Source: Candidatus Raymondbacteria bacterium RIFOXYA2_FULL_49_16 (lineage in GTDB: Bacteria; Fibrobacterota; OXYB2-FULL-49-7; XYB2-FULL-49-35). From it: a stretch of 64,000 nucleotides of DNA. Each line of letters begins with the position of its first letter. Within the stretch, counting starts at the first letter, position 1. Position numbers and translations under genes: made by a program. The DNA lies in assembly GCA_001789205.1 (NCBI GenBank), contig MFYT01000023.1, forward strand, positions 111,911-175,910, in the 5' to 3' direction. The notes under the pieces were generated by a model. The model saw only the letters and a list, made by a program, of their open reading frames with translations. It had not been told where the DNA came from and made no database searches. Positions 52,765 through 62,233 of the stretch are shown here, in pieces.

Positions 52765-54438
52765 TTATTTTAACAGACAGACTTTTTTATTCACCATAGC
52801 ATTCCTAGTCTTCAATTGAACCAGATATATTCCGCTGGGCAGGGTAGAAGCGTTCCAGACTATGCCGGTTGGCAGCTGGCAACTGGCAACCGCCAATTTT
52901 TGAACTAGTTTGCCGTGGGCATTGTATATATCAATCTTCGCGTTCTCTCCGCCAGCTTCACCCGCCCGTCTAGACTCACTGGTGAAATAAAGCGAGCTGA
53001 TGACTATTTTTGCTGACGGATTAAACGGATTTGGGTTTACCTCAAGTGCAGCGTCTGCAAGGCCGCCTGCGACCTTCTTTTTTACGTTTGCATTTACAAC
53101 AAGGTCAATGCTGGCGGCATCGGCAACCGAGGGAATAGTGATAAGTCCCCACTGGTCCGCGGTTACCTGGGCTGCCGGGCTGTTGTTGATTGTCACGTCA
53201 TACGTTGTTCCTGGCGTGTGCACAAGGTTCTGAAGCCTGCGCAAGGTAACATCAGACGTGCCCGTACCGGTCAGCTTGATATGGTAGTGGTTTGCCTCGT
53301 CAGTAATGCTGTCCGGGTCCCAGCCATGGACTGAAAGATCGTTGAATTTGCCCGTTGCGCTGAAGTCCTGGAGCCCGTAATTCCGGTTGGTAAAAGCGGG
53401 ATAACTCACGTTTTTGCGGAAATTTCTCATGTACCGCCACATGATAAGTCCGCCGCCTTCTGAATGACCGCCTGAGATACGCTGGTATTGATACCCGCGT
53501 TTTGAAAGTTCCATTGAAGGCTGGAGGTTGTCTCCCTGGTGGTTCGGGTCGTCAACATTGCCGTTTGCGAAAAAGCAAAACGGGGTGGGGAAGGAGGGGT
53601 CCCGGTAGTTCCAATCATTACCGGTTTTCCCAAAATACCAGCCCAGATCGGTATAGAGAAAGGCGTGATATTCAGTGGCGCTCAAGGGCAGGTAGGTCTG
53701 GTCAGCATTGCCCTGTATCCATACGTTACTGTCCGCCTCGCAGTGGCGTGTGGGTGTATAGGTGTCGATACCGCCGATCATAGAGGCAAACGCGAGACAT
53801 CCCCTGTCGTCGGAGAAGAAATTGTTGTCCACGCCATAATACCGTGTCCAGCCCGCATGGCCATAATATGCGGCAAAGATTTCAGGGTGTTTTGTGCACA
53901 ATTGGTTTACCGCTGTGCCGCCAATACTGTGGCCATAGGCATAAATCCTATTCGTATCAATGGTGCATCCTGGGAAAACGCTGTCCACTAGGTTACCGTA
54001 TTTGACCTGGTTGATGACATCGATGACGCCTTTGTGGGTCCAGGGAACGGTCCATTTCTTGCCGTTGCCATCGGTCCATTTATTGCCCCAGTACCAGTTG
54101 CTCGTCTGTCCTGAAGGCATAATAACAAGGGTGATCCAGGGATCGTTACCTTCGTTCTCATAATTACGGAACCCTTCGGTCTGGTCAATGGTCCCACCCC
54201 ATTCAATGCACATGACCAGCAGCGGCAGGTTCTGGCGCGGTGCGGTATAACGGAAAAAAGCGCATTCGAGCGTGCCTGTTGAAGTGCTCGAGCCTGAATA
54301 AGTGGTGACGCTTCTGTTGACGGTTATTTTCTCTACAATGGACATTGAACCGCCGCCTGCGACTTCAATGATGTTGCGACTATAAGACACAGCAGCGAGA
54401 AGACACAACAGCAGAAGATTTGTAACGATGAATTTCAT
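52765..54438 (-). CDS. Secreted alpha/beta-hydrolase with type IX-like sorting domain
   Basis: 557 residues. A signal peptide (about 1-20) precedes an alpha/beta-hydrolase of the esterase/PHB-depolymerase type, with nucleophile elbow YAYGHSIGGTAVNQL and a later His region (SGGHSEGGGLIMW). A C-terminal sorting domain starts NPNPFNPSAKIVISS and ends GIYLVQLKTRNAMVNKKVCL. It probably removes ester groups from polysaccharides outside the cell. About 15 residues between two sorting-domain strands (ESRRAGEAGGENA) look inserted. Confidence 0.85.
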   Translation of the reverse strand: MKFIVTNLLLLCLLAAVSYSRNIIEVAGGGSMSIVEKITVNRSVTTYSGSSTSTGTLECAFFRYTAPRQNLPLLVMCIEWGGTIDQTEGFRNYENEGNDPWITLVIMPSGQTSNWYWGNKWTDGNGKKWTVPWTHKGVIDVINQVKYGNLVDSVFPGCTIDTNRIYAYGHSIGGTAVNQLCTKHPEIFAAYYGHAGWTRYYGVDNNFFSDDRGCLAFASMIGGIDTYTPTRHCEADSNVWIQGNADQTYLPLSATEYHAFLYTDLGWYFGKTGNDWNYRDPSFPTPFCFFANGNVDDPNHQGDNLQPSMELSKRGYQYQRISGGHSEGGGLIMWRYMRNFRKNVSYPAFTNRNYGLQDFSATGKFNDLSVHGWDPDSITDEANHYHIKLTGTGTSDVTLRRLQNLVHTPGTTYDVTINNSPAAQVTADQWGLITIPSVADAASIDLVVNANVKKKVAGGLADAALEVNPNPFNPSAKIVISSLYFTSESRRAGEAGGENAKIDIYNAHGKLVQKLAVASCQLPTGIVWNASTLPSGIYLVQLKTRNAMVNKKVCLLK

Positions 54439-54453
54439 GTTTCTCCTTTACAT

Positions 54454-56430
54454 TTATTTAACCAAGGTTATCACTTTCGTCAGCACTTTTTCCCCTGTCC
54501 GTGCCTTGATGATATAAACGCCTGAAGGCTGTGCTGAAGCGTCCCAGATAAACGAATTACCCGCTTCGCCTGCGGCGACGCGAGGCGAGCGAATTACGAA
54601 TTTCAAATTACGGGTATTTTGTGATAGATCTGCGACTTGCTTGCCATTGATATCGAATATTTTCAGTTCAGGATTCGTAATTCGCTCGCTTCGCTTCGCA
54701 GGCGAAGCGGGTAATTGTGAAGTCGTAATTGTTATTGTTGTTACCGGATTAAACGGATTCGGATATACCATAATTTCCTGTTTTTTCCCGGCTCTGCCCG
54801 CAACCTCAATCGCTGCAGGGGTCTCTTTTATTCGATACGCATGGATCATGGGTTCGCCATTGTCCTGCACCCGCTGGACGTATATATACACCATCCGGGA
54901 AAGAGAATCAAAACAAGCGCCTTGTACGGGTCTGCTGCGTATGAACGTCTTTCCCGTGGGATAATTTATCGTCACAAATGAAGCGGGTTTAATGCTGTCC
55001 GGCCTTAAATTTCCAAGTGCCACGGCCCCCAGATCCTTGATATCATAAAAATACCAGCAATTCTGTGAATGACCGTCAGTGTTATATCCGCCATAATCAT
55101 AGCCAATGCGGCCCGTGACCTGCTCCACGAATGCGAGATACCCCTTCTTGTCCGGGAGGTCGATGAACACTCCGGCATGACAGATATCGTTATATGTCCA
55201 TTTCCCTTCCCATGGGCTGGGAGGAGCGTCGTCCCAATAGCCAACTACCGGCAGATACTTGCCGTCCCTGACGCTGGCTGAAGGGTCAGTATAGTTCATC
55301 ATTGCCACCAGGTCGAGGGTCGTATTCGCGGTATCGGGCCGTGCGATTGCCCCAAGCGCAGGACCCCTGCTTGCCGAGCCGCAGATGCTGTAATATCCGC
55401 CAAAGCCCATTGCCATGTCTCTACCGCCGGTGTAGGTGTCGGCAAAGTCCTTTGAGAGTTTCAAGGGGCCTCCCCAATAGCTTTTATACGGACCCTGGTT
55501 ACCGGGAATGTACCAATAATCGATATTTGTTTTGGTACCTCCTGGATTGAGCCGTGTGGCCATGAGCTGAGGAAAGCCGCTCGCCCCTCCAGCATAATAC
55601 GCATTGTAATGGCTCCAGTAAATAATACTCGAGCTGTCCTCATACCAAAAACCGCAGTTAGAACCGATGTTTTCTCCGCCAATGGTCCCATACGCCAATT
55701 CACCCCAGTCCTGCACCACTGAACCAGTATGTACCAGGGAATAATCACCATCCTCGATCTTTTCCAGTTCCGGGATGGTCATCTCATAGAGCCGGAAATT
55801 GTAGGTTCCTGTGCGCACCAGCAGGTTTTTTGTTCCACCCACGTCTTTGAGCGCCAGGCCGCTTTCCGTGTATTTGTCCTCTTGTCCTGGAATATTGGGC
55901 ACCTTGAAAGACCCCATGTATTCAAAATCAGAACTGTCGAGCAGGGAATCCTTGTGCAAAGGCGGAGGAGGCGGCGTTTCAAGGCGCTGTGAGACATAGA
56001 TGCTTTCGCCTGTGACAGTGTCCCCGAAAAAAGGCGTGGTGGTATCAAAGCTGCCCCCGCCGCCGAGCCATCGTTCGATCTGCCAGCCGAAATCATACGT
56101 TCCCGGTGAACTAGGGGCCTTGAGACGAGAATGGAAGGTGAAGGTATCACCCGGAGCAATGGCATTTCCCTGACCAAGGATAATGAACCATGTGCCCCAT
56201 GTCATAGTACATTTAGGGTTTTGCGAGACCAGAGTCACAGGCGTCTGTCCGCTGGAAGAACCCCAGGTGGTTGTGCCCGTGTTTTTCATGGAGATCCGTG
56301 CTTCAAACACTTCGTCGGTTATCAGGCTTTCAGGAATGACACAGCCGATATATTGGGCGTCTTCAGCGGCAGAAAGCCAGGATGCTAAAACGAGAAGGAA
56401 CATCGCGCTACCCGCATGGTTTTTAAACAT
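54454..56430 (-). CDS. Secreted protein with Ig-like domain, propeller-like body and sorting domain
   Basis: 658 residues. Signal peptide about 1-21. An NBR1-like Ig domain follows (about 25-150; FEARISMKNTGTTTWGSSSG, SSPGTYDFGWQIERW). Then comes a large body (about 165-540) with repeated strands, such as FRLYEMTIPELEKIEDGDYS and MNYTDPSASVRDGKYLPVVG, probably a beta-propeller. A C-terminal type IX-like sorting domain starts YPNPFNPVTTITI. No catalytic residues are evident; it may bind glycans. An inverted repeat lies within the sorting-domain code. It lies between two esterase genes and is probably co-transcribed with them. Confidence 0.75.
   Translation of the reverse strand: MFKNHAGSAMFLLVLASWLSAAEDAQYIGCVIPESLITDEVFEARISMKNTGTTTWGSSSGQTPVTLVSQNPKCTMTWGTWFIILGQGNAIAPGDTFTFHSRLKAPSSPGTYDFGWQIERWLGGGGSFDTTTPFFGDTVTGESIYVSQRLETPPPPPLHKDSLLDSSDFEYMGSFKVPNIPGQEDKYTESGLALKDVGGTKNLLVRTGTYNFRLYEMTIPELEKIEDGDYSLVHTGSVVQDWGELAYGTIGGENIGSNCGFWYEDSSSIIYWSHYNAYYAGGASGFPQLMATRLNPGGTKTNIDYWYIPGNQGPYKSYWGGPLKLSKDFADTYTGGRDMAMGFGGYYSICGSASRGPALGAIARPDTANTTLDLVAMMNYTDPSASVRDGKYLPVVGYWDDAPPSPWEGKWTYNDICHAGVFIDLPDKKGYLAFVEQVTGRIGYDYGGYNTDGHSQNCWYFYDIKDLGAVALGNLRPDSIKPASFVTINYPTGKTFIRSRPVQGACFDSLSRMVYIYVQRVQDNGEPMIHAYRIKETPAAIEVAGRAGKKQEIMVYPNPFNPVTTITITTSQLPASPAKRSERITNPELKIFDINGKQVADLSQNTRNLKFVIRSPRVAAGEAGNSFIWDASAQPSGVYIIKARTGEKVLTKVITLVK
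54555..54716. repeat. Inverted repeat pair inside a sorting-domain coding region
   Basis: Arms at 54555-54601 and 54673-54716 are complementary over most of their length. Outer stretches AATTACCCGCTTCGCCTGCG and GCGAATTACGAAT match the reverse complement of the other arm; a few bases differ in the centre. Each arm encodes a short insertion in the protein (RSPRVAAGEAGNS and PASPAKRSERITN) between sorting-domain strands. Confidence 0.8.
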
Positions 56431-56487
56431 TACGCGCTCCTATGTTAAACAGTCAATTTTTATTAAAAACAATGTTATGTGAAACGG

Positions 56488-58158
56488 TTATCTCATGAGA
56501 GAGATGCGCTGCGAAAGGTTCCTGGTTCCCGCCTGTACCCGGACACAATATATACCCGATGGCCTGTTGCCCGCGTTCCAGGTCCCAAGACCATTGCGTA
56601 AGGGTATCGTGGCGATGCGCCTGCCCGACAGATCGTACACCGCGGCCTGTAGGAGCGACACACGCAACGCGCCCGCTGAGATCGTCACTTCAGGATTGAA
56701 TGGATTTGGCTTTGCCGAGAGCCATGCGTCATGTTCTATTCCTTTGGAGATCAGCGTCCCTGAGGGTATATCAGGTTCGATAATGATCTTGCTGCCCGCT
56801 GCCACACCAGTGATGGTCAGCGCACTGTTTTCATCAGCGGTCACCGCTGTCCCTTCCCCGTTTTTTGTACCTATCCAGTAATGGAATGCCTTGCCCGGGG
56901 TAATGATAAACTGCTGCAGTCTCCGAGGTGTTATATCCACGGTCCCGCTTGTGCCGGTCAATTGGACCTCGTAATAATCCGCCTGGTCCACAATCGATGA
57001 GGGACGCCAGCCTATACCATCGAGATAGTTGAAGCCCGTTGCCGTGTTGGTTGAATTGTTCGTAAGGGCAAGATAGCTCTGGTTTTTGCGAAAATTCAGC
57101 ATCCAGCTTGTACGTGTTCCATTCGCGTCTGAATGCTCCCCGGTATGACGGTAATATGTGCAACCGTATTTGAGTGAATCGAGCACAGAATGAATCCTGT
57201 CCGCGGAGGCGATATTAACCGCATCATCGCTGGTCCCATGGATCATGCACACATAGGGCGGCTCATATGCGCGGACATGGCCGGTCATGTTCTCCCATGA
57301 AACGCCTTTGTGGTCCCGGACAAACCAGCTCATGTCCGTATAGTCGCGCGCAACATATTGGTTGCCGTCAATACCATGGCATTGCTCTCCTGATATCCCT
57401 ACCTTTGTGTTAAATCCATCGGTAAAAGCTCCACAGGGGCCCTTGAAATCAGCAAAACCCGCATGGCATTGGATTGCGGCAAAAATATCGGGAAATTTAA
57501 TACCTAACCTATATGCGCCTGTACCGCCCATACTATGGCCGCGTAAATAAACCCGATTCACATCAACCTGTTTGCCATTAAGTTCCGTATTTCCGGCATT
57601 GGCCAGCAGTTGACAGGCATCGGTGGTCCGTTGCCGGATTATTCTTATGACAGCCTCTTCGGCCCATGGTGTTGGTACGCCGCTTATATTGCTGCCCCAC
57701 CACCAGGTGCCTGAATTATTTCCTGAAATATTGATGGAAAAGGTGAGGCTGATGACACGCATAGCGGCTGGAGCGTTTCCCAGATACGTATTCCCGCTTT
57801 CGAACAGTTGATCAAGCGTGGTATAGTCTGTCCAGCAATGAACACCGGCCATCAGAGGTATGGAATCTGGGACCGGAAGCGTGTTGTCCGGGATATTATT
57901 ATACCAATAGAGCCGCCAATAGATGGTCTGGGTGGAGTTGTCGGCAAGCGTAATGACCGTATCGCCGGTCACAGTAGTCGCGGAATAGGCGCGGCCCAAT
58001 GACCCATCAATATAGCGGCCATCGTACTGATCGTATGTTGTGCAATCACGGAACCAGATATTTGAAGTAATGTCCCATTTACCTCCAATACATGTTTGAC
58101 TAAAGCTAATGGAAAAAATCAGTAATGTGTTAATAAATAATAGATTAAACATTTTCAC
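56488..58158 (-). CDS. Secreted alpha/beta-hydrolase with type IX-like sorting domain
   Basis: 556 residues. Signal peptide about 1-20 (LLFINTLLIFSISFSQT). The alpha/beta-hydrolase has elbow YLRGHSMGGTGAYRLGIKFP and the acid and His regions MIHGTSDDAVNIAS and HTGEHSDANGTRTSW. The C-terminal sorting domain starts AKPNPFNPEVTI and ends GIYCVRVQAGTRNLSQRISL. Unlike its two neighbours it has no extra insertion there. It is related to the other esterase of the cluster and probably acts on acetylated or feruloylated polysaccharides. Confidence 0.85.
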   Translation of the reverse strand: MKMFNLLFINTLLIFSISFSQTCIGGKWDITSNIWFRDCTTYDQYDGRYIDGSLGRAYSATTVTGDTVITLADNSTQTIYWRLYWYNNIPDNTLPVPDSIPLMAGVHCWTDYTTLDQLFESGNTYLGNAPAAMRVISLTFSINISGNNSGTWWWGSNISGVPTPWAEEAVIRIIRQRTTDACQLLANAGNTELNGKQVDVNRVYLRGHSMGGTGAYRLGIKFPDIFAAIQCHAGFADFKGPCGAFTDGFNTKVGISGEQCHGIDGNQYVARDYTDMSWFVRDHKGVSWENMTGHVRAYEPPYVCMIHGTSDDAVNIASADRIHSVLDSLKYGCTYYRHTGEHSDANGTRTSWMLNFRKNQSYLALTNNSTNTATGFNYLDGIGWRPSSIVDQADYYEVQLTGTSGTVDITPRRLQQFIITPGKAFHYWIGTKNGEGTAVTADENSALTITGVAAGSKIIIEPDIPSGTLISKGIEHDAWLSAKPNPFNPEVTISAGALRVSLLQAAVYDLSGRRIATIPLRNGLGTWNAGNRPSGIYCVRVQAGTRNLSQRISLMR

Positions 58159-58371
58159 TAGAAAAATCCCCCTGCATTAAATTTAGAAGTAAAAATAATT
58201 GGGTATTTTGATATACCCCCCGTAAAAATTATCGCAAATTATATTCCATATAAGATAAAAAATTATAATGCAATATGGTTAAACGTGTTAGTTGTTTATA
58301 TTTCAAATTTAACAATTAATAGTGATATTAAATAGTTGAAATATTATATAAAATATCATATATTGATCACC

Positions 58372-60861
58372 ATGAAATCTAATGTATTTATCAGCGATGC
58401 AATGGTAGAAATTCTAAACGCGAGTCAGCATGCGTATTTTGCTGTTGATAAAAATGAGAAATTTATCTGGATATCAGACCACTTTAAAAAAATGTCGGGT
58501 TACTCGCTTTCGGACCTGAAAGACACTGGAATGTGGATGATCTTTACCCAGATTGGCAGGGGTTCCCGGCTAAGTAACCTGCGGTGCAGGTTGCGGCCAA
58601 ACCCGCACAATCCAGAGCAGGGAGTGGTGCCACATTTAAACGCGGTGGATTCTGAACGAGAAGGCATACATATAGACCTAAAATGCATAAAGAAGGAAAA
58701 CAGCCTTTACCTCTATTCTGTGGCTCATTTTCCCCATGCGATCAGTAAAACGCACCTTTTTTACCACAAGGAACTCTTTGCGGTCCTGGACCAGGACCTC
58801 TGTTTTGAAGAATTCGGCACCATGTTGTACGCCAAGCTCATGAGATTATATGGGAATATGGAGCTGCGCGGCAAACGGCTGCAAGACCTGATTGAACCAG
58901 GTGATTTCAGGGAATGGCGGGCGTCAAAGGAACGGCTTGAAAAATATGCAACAAGTCAATATGAACGGAATGACAATACCTGGGAACGCATTTTTGACTC
59001 TGACACGCAGGGTTTCCCTTCTTTTTTTAAAAAACCTGATACCTCCTGGAAGATTATGGACCGGGAAATATCCGTGTACAACTCGCAAACAGGGCCAGTG
59101 GAAAAATACCTGACCGCATGCCGCGACTTTGACTTCTTCAAGGAGGATATACGCGTTGAGTATTCCATTGAACAGGGACGGGGCGGTGTTTTCTTTTGCG
59201 GGACCGACAATCCTGACCTTTCGCCCGACGAGAACGGCTATCTGGTTTTCTTCGACAAAGGCATGGTGAATATCAAGCGCAACGGTAATACAGTGGATTT
59301 CCTGAAGGCTGGGGCGGGTTTGCATACAATACGCATTACAAAAAGCGGTTCAGTCATTGTTGTTCAGGCCGGCGATACCCTGATCGCCCACCATATCGAT
59401 GAGCTTCCCTTCTATGAAGATCCAAATACGCTCAACCGGTTCGGCCTTTTTACCTGGTTCAGCGAGGTCTTTTCCTCTCTGAGGATATATGTGCGGAAAA
59501 CGGGCTTTAATTATGACAAACTCAAGGAATTCCGCAAACTCGTGAGGTTCAGAAAAGACCCGGCCCGTTCCTATGAAATGCGGATATCGGCCGGCGAATT
59601 CATCGGGGAAATGAAGAACCTGCTCTTTATGCGCGAAATCAATGAGCTTATCAGGACCGAGGAGCGCATGATCGGGTACAAGCGGGAACTGGACAGGGTC
59701 CTTTTACAGTTGAGCGCAGCCCAAGAAGGGTTCCACGGGCTTATCGGCGATTCGCCAGCCATGTGCCAAGTCATCGAGGTGGTGAAAACCGTGGCAACGA
59801 CCAACGCCTCAGTGCTTGTTCTTGGTGAAACAGGGACAGGCAAGGACCTGGTGGCGCGCGCCATACATGCCGAAAGCGGCCGGTCAGGACAATTCATCAA
59901 ACTCGATTGCGCCTCATTGCCGCTCAGCCTCATAGAGAGCGAACTTTTCGGACATGAAAAAGGCGCGTTCACGGGCGCGGACCAGCGCAAACCAGGCAGA
60001 TTTGAACTGGCTGACAAAGGCACGCTTTTTTTGGATGAAATAGGCAACCTCTCTCCGGAACTTCAGATGAAGCTCCTGCGGTTTCTCCAGGACCATGAGT
60101 TCGAGCGCCTGGGCGGCAAGGAGACCCTTCGGTCTGATGTCCGGATCATTGCCGCGACAAACGTTGACTTGGACAAGGAGGTGGCGACAGGCAGGTTCAG
60201 GGCGGACCTCTATTTCCGGATAAAAGTGGTGAGTGTCGAGATCCCGCCGTTACGCGAGCGCCTGATGGATATTTATCCCATAGTAAATCATCTGATCGCG
60301 GCATTCGCTCATGCCGCCAATGTGCCTGCGCCGCTCATTCATAACGAAGTCTATCCCTTTCTGCTGAATTATCAGTGGCCGGGCAATGTCCGTGAGCTAA
60401 AAAACGTATTGGAGCAGGTCATTGTCCTCAACCGGGCGCGGACCATCACCGTGAATCTTTTTCCCAGGCACATGCGCCCGCAATCCCCGGATGAGCAATT
60501 GCATTCAGGAGGAATAGCGCCCCGTCACAAAAGATTATACCGGAATAAGGGTGCGTTTTTAAAGGCGTTTGATGAATGCAAGGGCAAGCCGTATAAGATC
60601 GCTTCACATTTTGGCTGTTCGTACAACACGGTCATGCAGTATATGGCCGCATTCGGTTTGGCCAAGCCCTGGGAGGTTTCACTGCAGGAAGCGCTGGACA
60701 GCCTGGGGAAGGCCCCATTTACCATAGAGCAGTTCAGGACGCGGATGAACGTTTCGCTGCCTACGGCGCGCAGATACCTTGATGAATTGAACGGCATGCA
60801 AAGAGTGGAGCGGCGAAAGAGCGGCCATAGCGTTTGTTTTCAAGTGTGCGAAGCCGGATGA
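58372..60861 (+). CDS. Sigma-54-dependent regulator with PAS and jelly-roll-like sensor domains
   Basis: 829 residues from MKSNVFISDAMVEI; an upstream ATG exists in an AT-rich leader. A PAS-like domain (about 1-70, AYFAVDKNEKFIWISDHFKK) comes first. A middle domain (about 190-390) then reads like a DUF1080/lectin-type jelly roll (GRGGVFFCGTDNPDLSPDEN, LHTIRITKSGSVIVVQAGDT). The AAA+ domain has VLGETGTGKDLVARAIH, GAFTGADQRKPGRF (the sigma-54 contact loop) and LFLDEIGNLS. The C-terminus has two helix-turn-helix-like parts (PYKIASHFGCSYNTVMQYMA, then FRTRMNVSLPTARRYLDE). No membrane segment. It probably senses a sugar inside the cell. Confidence 0.88.
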   Translation: MKSNVFISDAMVEILNASQHAYFAVDKNEKFIWISDHFKKMSGYSLSDLKDTGMWMIFTQIGRGSRLSNLRCRLRPNPHNPEQGVVPHLNAVDSEREGIHIDLKCIKKENSLYLYSVAHFPHAISKTHLFYHKELFAVLDQDLCFEEFGTMLYAKLMRLYGNMELRGKRLQDLIEPGDFREWRASKERLEKYATSQYERNDNTWERIFDSDTQGFPSFFKKPDTSWKIMDREISVYNSQTGPVEKYLTACRDFDFFKEDIRVEYSIEQGRGGVFFCGTDNPDLSPDENGYLVFFDKGMVNIKRNGNTVDFLKAGAGLHTIRITKSGSVIVVQAGDTLIAHHIDELPFYEDPNTLNRFGLFTWFSEVFSSLRIYVRKTGFNYDKLKEFRKLVRFRKDPARSYEMRISAGEFIGEMKNLLFMREINELIRTEERMIGYKRELDRVLLQLSAAQEGFHGLIGDSPAMCQVIEVVKTVATTNASVLVLGETGTGKDLVARAIHAESGRSGQFIKLDCASLPLSLIESELFGHEKGAFTGADQRKPGRFELADKGTLFLDEIGNLSPELQMKLLRFLQDHEFERLGGKETLRSDVRIIAATNVDLDKEVATGRFRADLYFRIKVVSVEIPPLRERLMDIYPIVNHLIAAFAHAANVPAPLIHNEVYPFLLNYQWPGNVRELKNVLEQVIVLNRARTITVNLFPRHMRPQSPDEQLHSGGIAPRHKRLYRNKGAFLKAFDECKGKPYKIASHFGCSYNTVMQYMAAFGLAKPWEVSLQEALDSLGKAPFTIEQFRTRMNVSLPTARRYLDELNGMQRVERRKSGHSVCFQVCEAG

Positions 60862-60894
60862 GTTTTATATATTTTCAGCCGCTAAAGGATCTAC

Positions 60895-61887
60895 ATGAAA
60901 TACACCCCGTCTCTTAAACGTTATGATGCCATGCTGTACCGTTGCTGCGGAAAGAGCGGCCTTAAACTTCCCGCTATTTCCCTGGGCCTCTGGCACAACT
61001 TCGGCGATGTTGATGATTTTGAGAATGCGAAAAAAATGATTTTCCGTGCTTTTGACCTTGGCATAACCCATTTTGACCTTGCGAATAACTATGGTCCGTT
61101 GCCAGGCTCGGCTGAAAAGAATTTCGGCAAGATACTCAACGGCCATATGAAGACGTACCGGGATGAAATGGTCGTCTCAACAAAAGCCGGATACCATATG
61201 TGGAAAGGCCCGTATGGCGAATGGGGAAGCCGCAAATACCTGCTTTCAAGCCTTGACCAGAGCTTGTCACGAATGGGATTGCCCTATGTTGATATTTTTT
61301 ATTCGCATCGGTTCGATCCTGATACCCCGCTTGAGGAAACAATGGGGGCCCTGGTTTCGGCCATACAACAGGGCAAGGCGCTGTATGCGGGGATTTCGAA
61401 TTATTCTGCCAGCGATACGGCGCGCGCAGCCAAAATACTGCGTTCCATGGGCGTTCCCTTGCTCATTCACCAGCCCAAATATTCCATGATGAACCGGTGG
61501 ATAGAGAATGGACTTACGGATGTCCTGCAGAAAATGGGCATAGGTTGCATTCCCTTTTCGCCGCTTGCACAAGGCTTACTTACCGACCGTTATCTCAAGG
61601 GAATCCCGAGGAATTCCCGTGCCGCCAAGCCGCACGGGTTTCTGAAAAAAGAGACTGTTACACCGGAAATTCGTGCAAAGATCAGGCGGTTTGGGGTATT
61701 GGCCCAAAAACGGGGCCAGACCATTGCCGAGACCGCGCTGGCCTGGGTACTCAGGCTAGCGACAACAACATCGGTCCTGATCGGCGCAAGTTCAGCTAAA
61801 CAGATCGATGATAATGTTGGTGCGCTCAGGAACATTTCATTTTTAGCCGGGGAACTAGCGGAGATAGACCGATTGTTTCCCGCATAG
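60895..61887 (+). CDS. Aldo/keto reductase of the YghZ type
   Basis: 330 residues. N-terminal YRCCGKSGLKLPAISLGLWH, then the YghZ hallmark FDLANNYGPLPGSAEKNFGK (Asp and catalytic Tyr), Lys in VVSTKAGYH, and His in FYSHRFDPDTPLEETMG. YghZ-type enzymes reduce L-glyceraldehyde 3-phosphate and related aldehydes with NADPH. It follows the sigma-54 regulator by 33 bases and may be its target or simply co-transcribed. It differs from the other aldo/keto reductase in the window. Confidence 0.9.
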   Translation: MKYTPSLKRYDAMLYRCCGKSGLKLPAISLGLWHNFGDVDDFENAKKMIFRAFDLGITHFDLANNYGPLPGSAEKNFGKILNGHMKTYRDEMVVSTKAGYHMWKGPYGEWGSRKYLLSSLDQSLSRMGLPYVDIFYSHRFDPDTPLEETMGALVSAIQQGKALYAGISNYSASDTARAAKILRSMGVPLLIHQPKYSMMNRWIENGLTDVLQKMGIGCIPFSPLAQGLLTDRYLKGIPRNSRAAKPHGFLKKETVTPEIRAKIRRFGVLAQKRGQTIAETALAWVLRLATTTSVLIGASSAKQIDDNVGALRNISFLAGELAEIDRLFPA

Positions 61888-62008
61888 CGAATACCCTTTC
61901 GCGATCATTATCATGTATTGTTGCGGTATGGAAAGAAACAGATCCGGAGGACGGCTTCTTGATCACGGCATATTTTACCTGTCAGCCGGCAAAATGGAGG
62001 AATATCAT

Positions 62009-62233
62009 ATGGAAACGATAAAATTCATGGAAGACACAAAGCATGTGAATCTTGAATATGATGAAGATGCTGATACGCTTTATCTGAGTGTAGGCGAACC
62101 GCGTGAGGCCATGGGTCTGGATGTTGGCGAGGGAACGGTTGTGCGGTATGATGAGAAGACCAGGGAAGTGGTCGGCCTGACACTGGGGGGTTTAAGAAGC
62201 CGTTTTGTGAAGGAACTCAAGCAGGCAGGATAA
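62009..62233 (+). CDS. DUF2283 protein
   Basis: 74 residues from an ATG preceded by GGAGGA. The sequence VNLEYDEDADTLYLSVGEPR, then GLDVGEGTVVRYDEKTREVV and GLTLGGLRSRF, is the DUF2283 pattern, a small beta-rich family usually found next to toxin-antitoxin or mobile genes. The function is unknown. Its stop is directly followed by the ATG of the RHS gene. Confidence 0.85.
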   Translation: METIKFMEDTKHVNLEYDEDADTLYLSVGEPREAMGLDVGEGTVVRYDEKTREVVGLTLGGLRSRFVKELKQAG

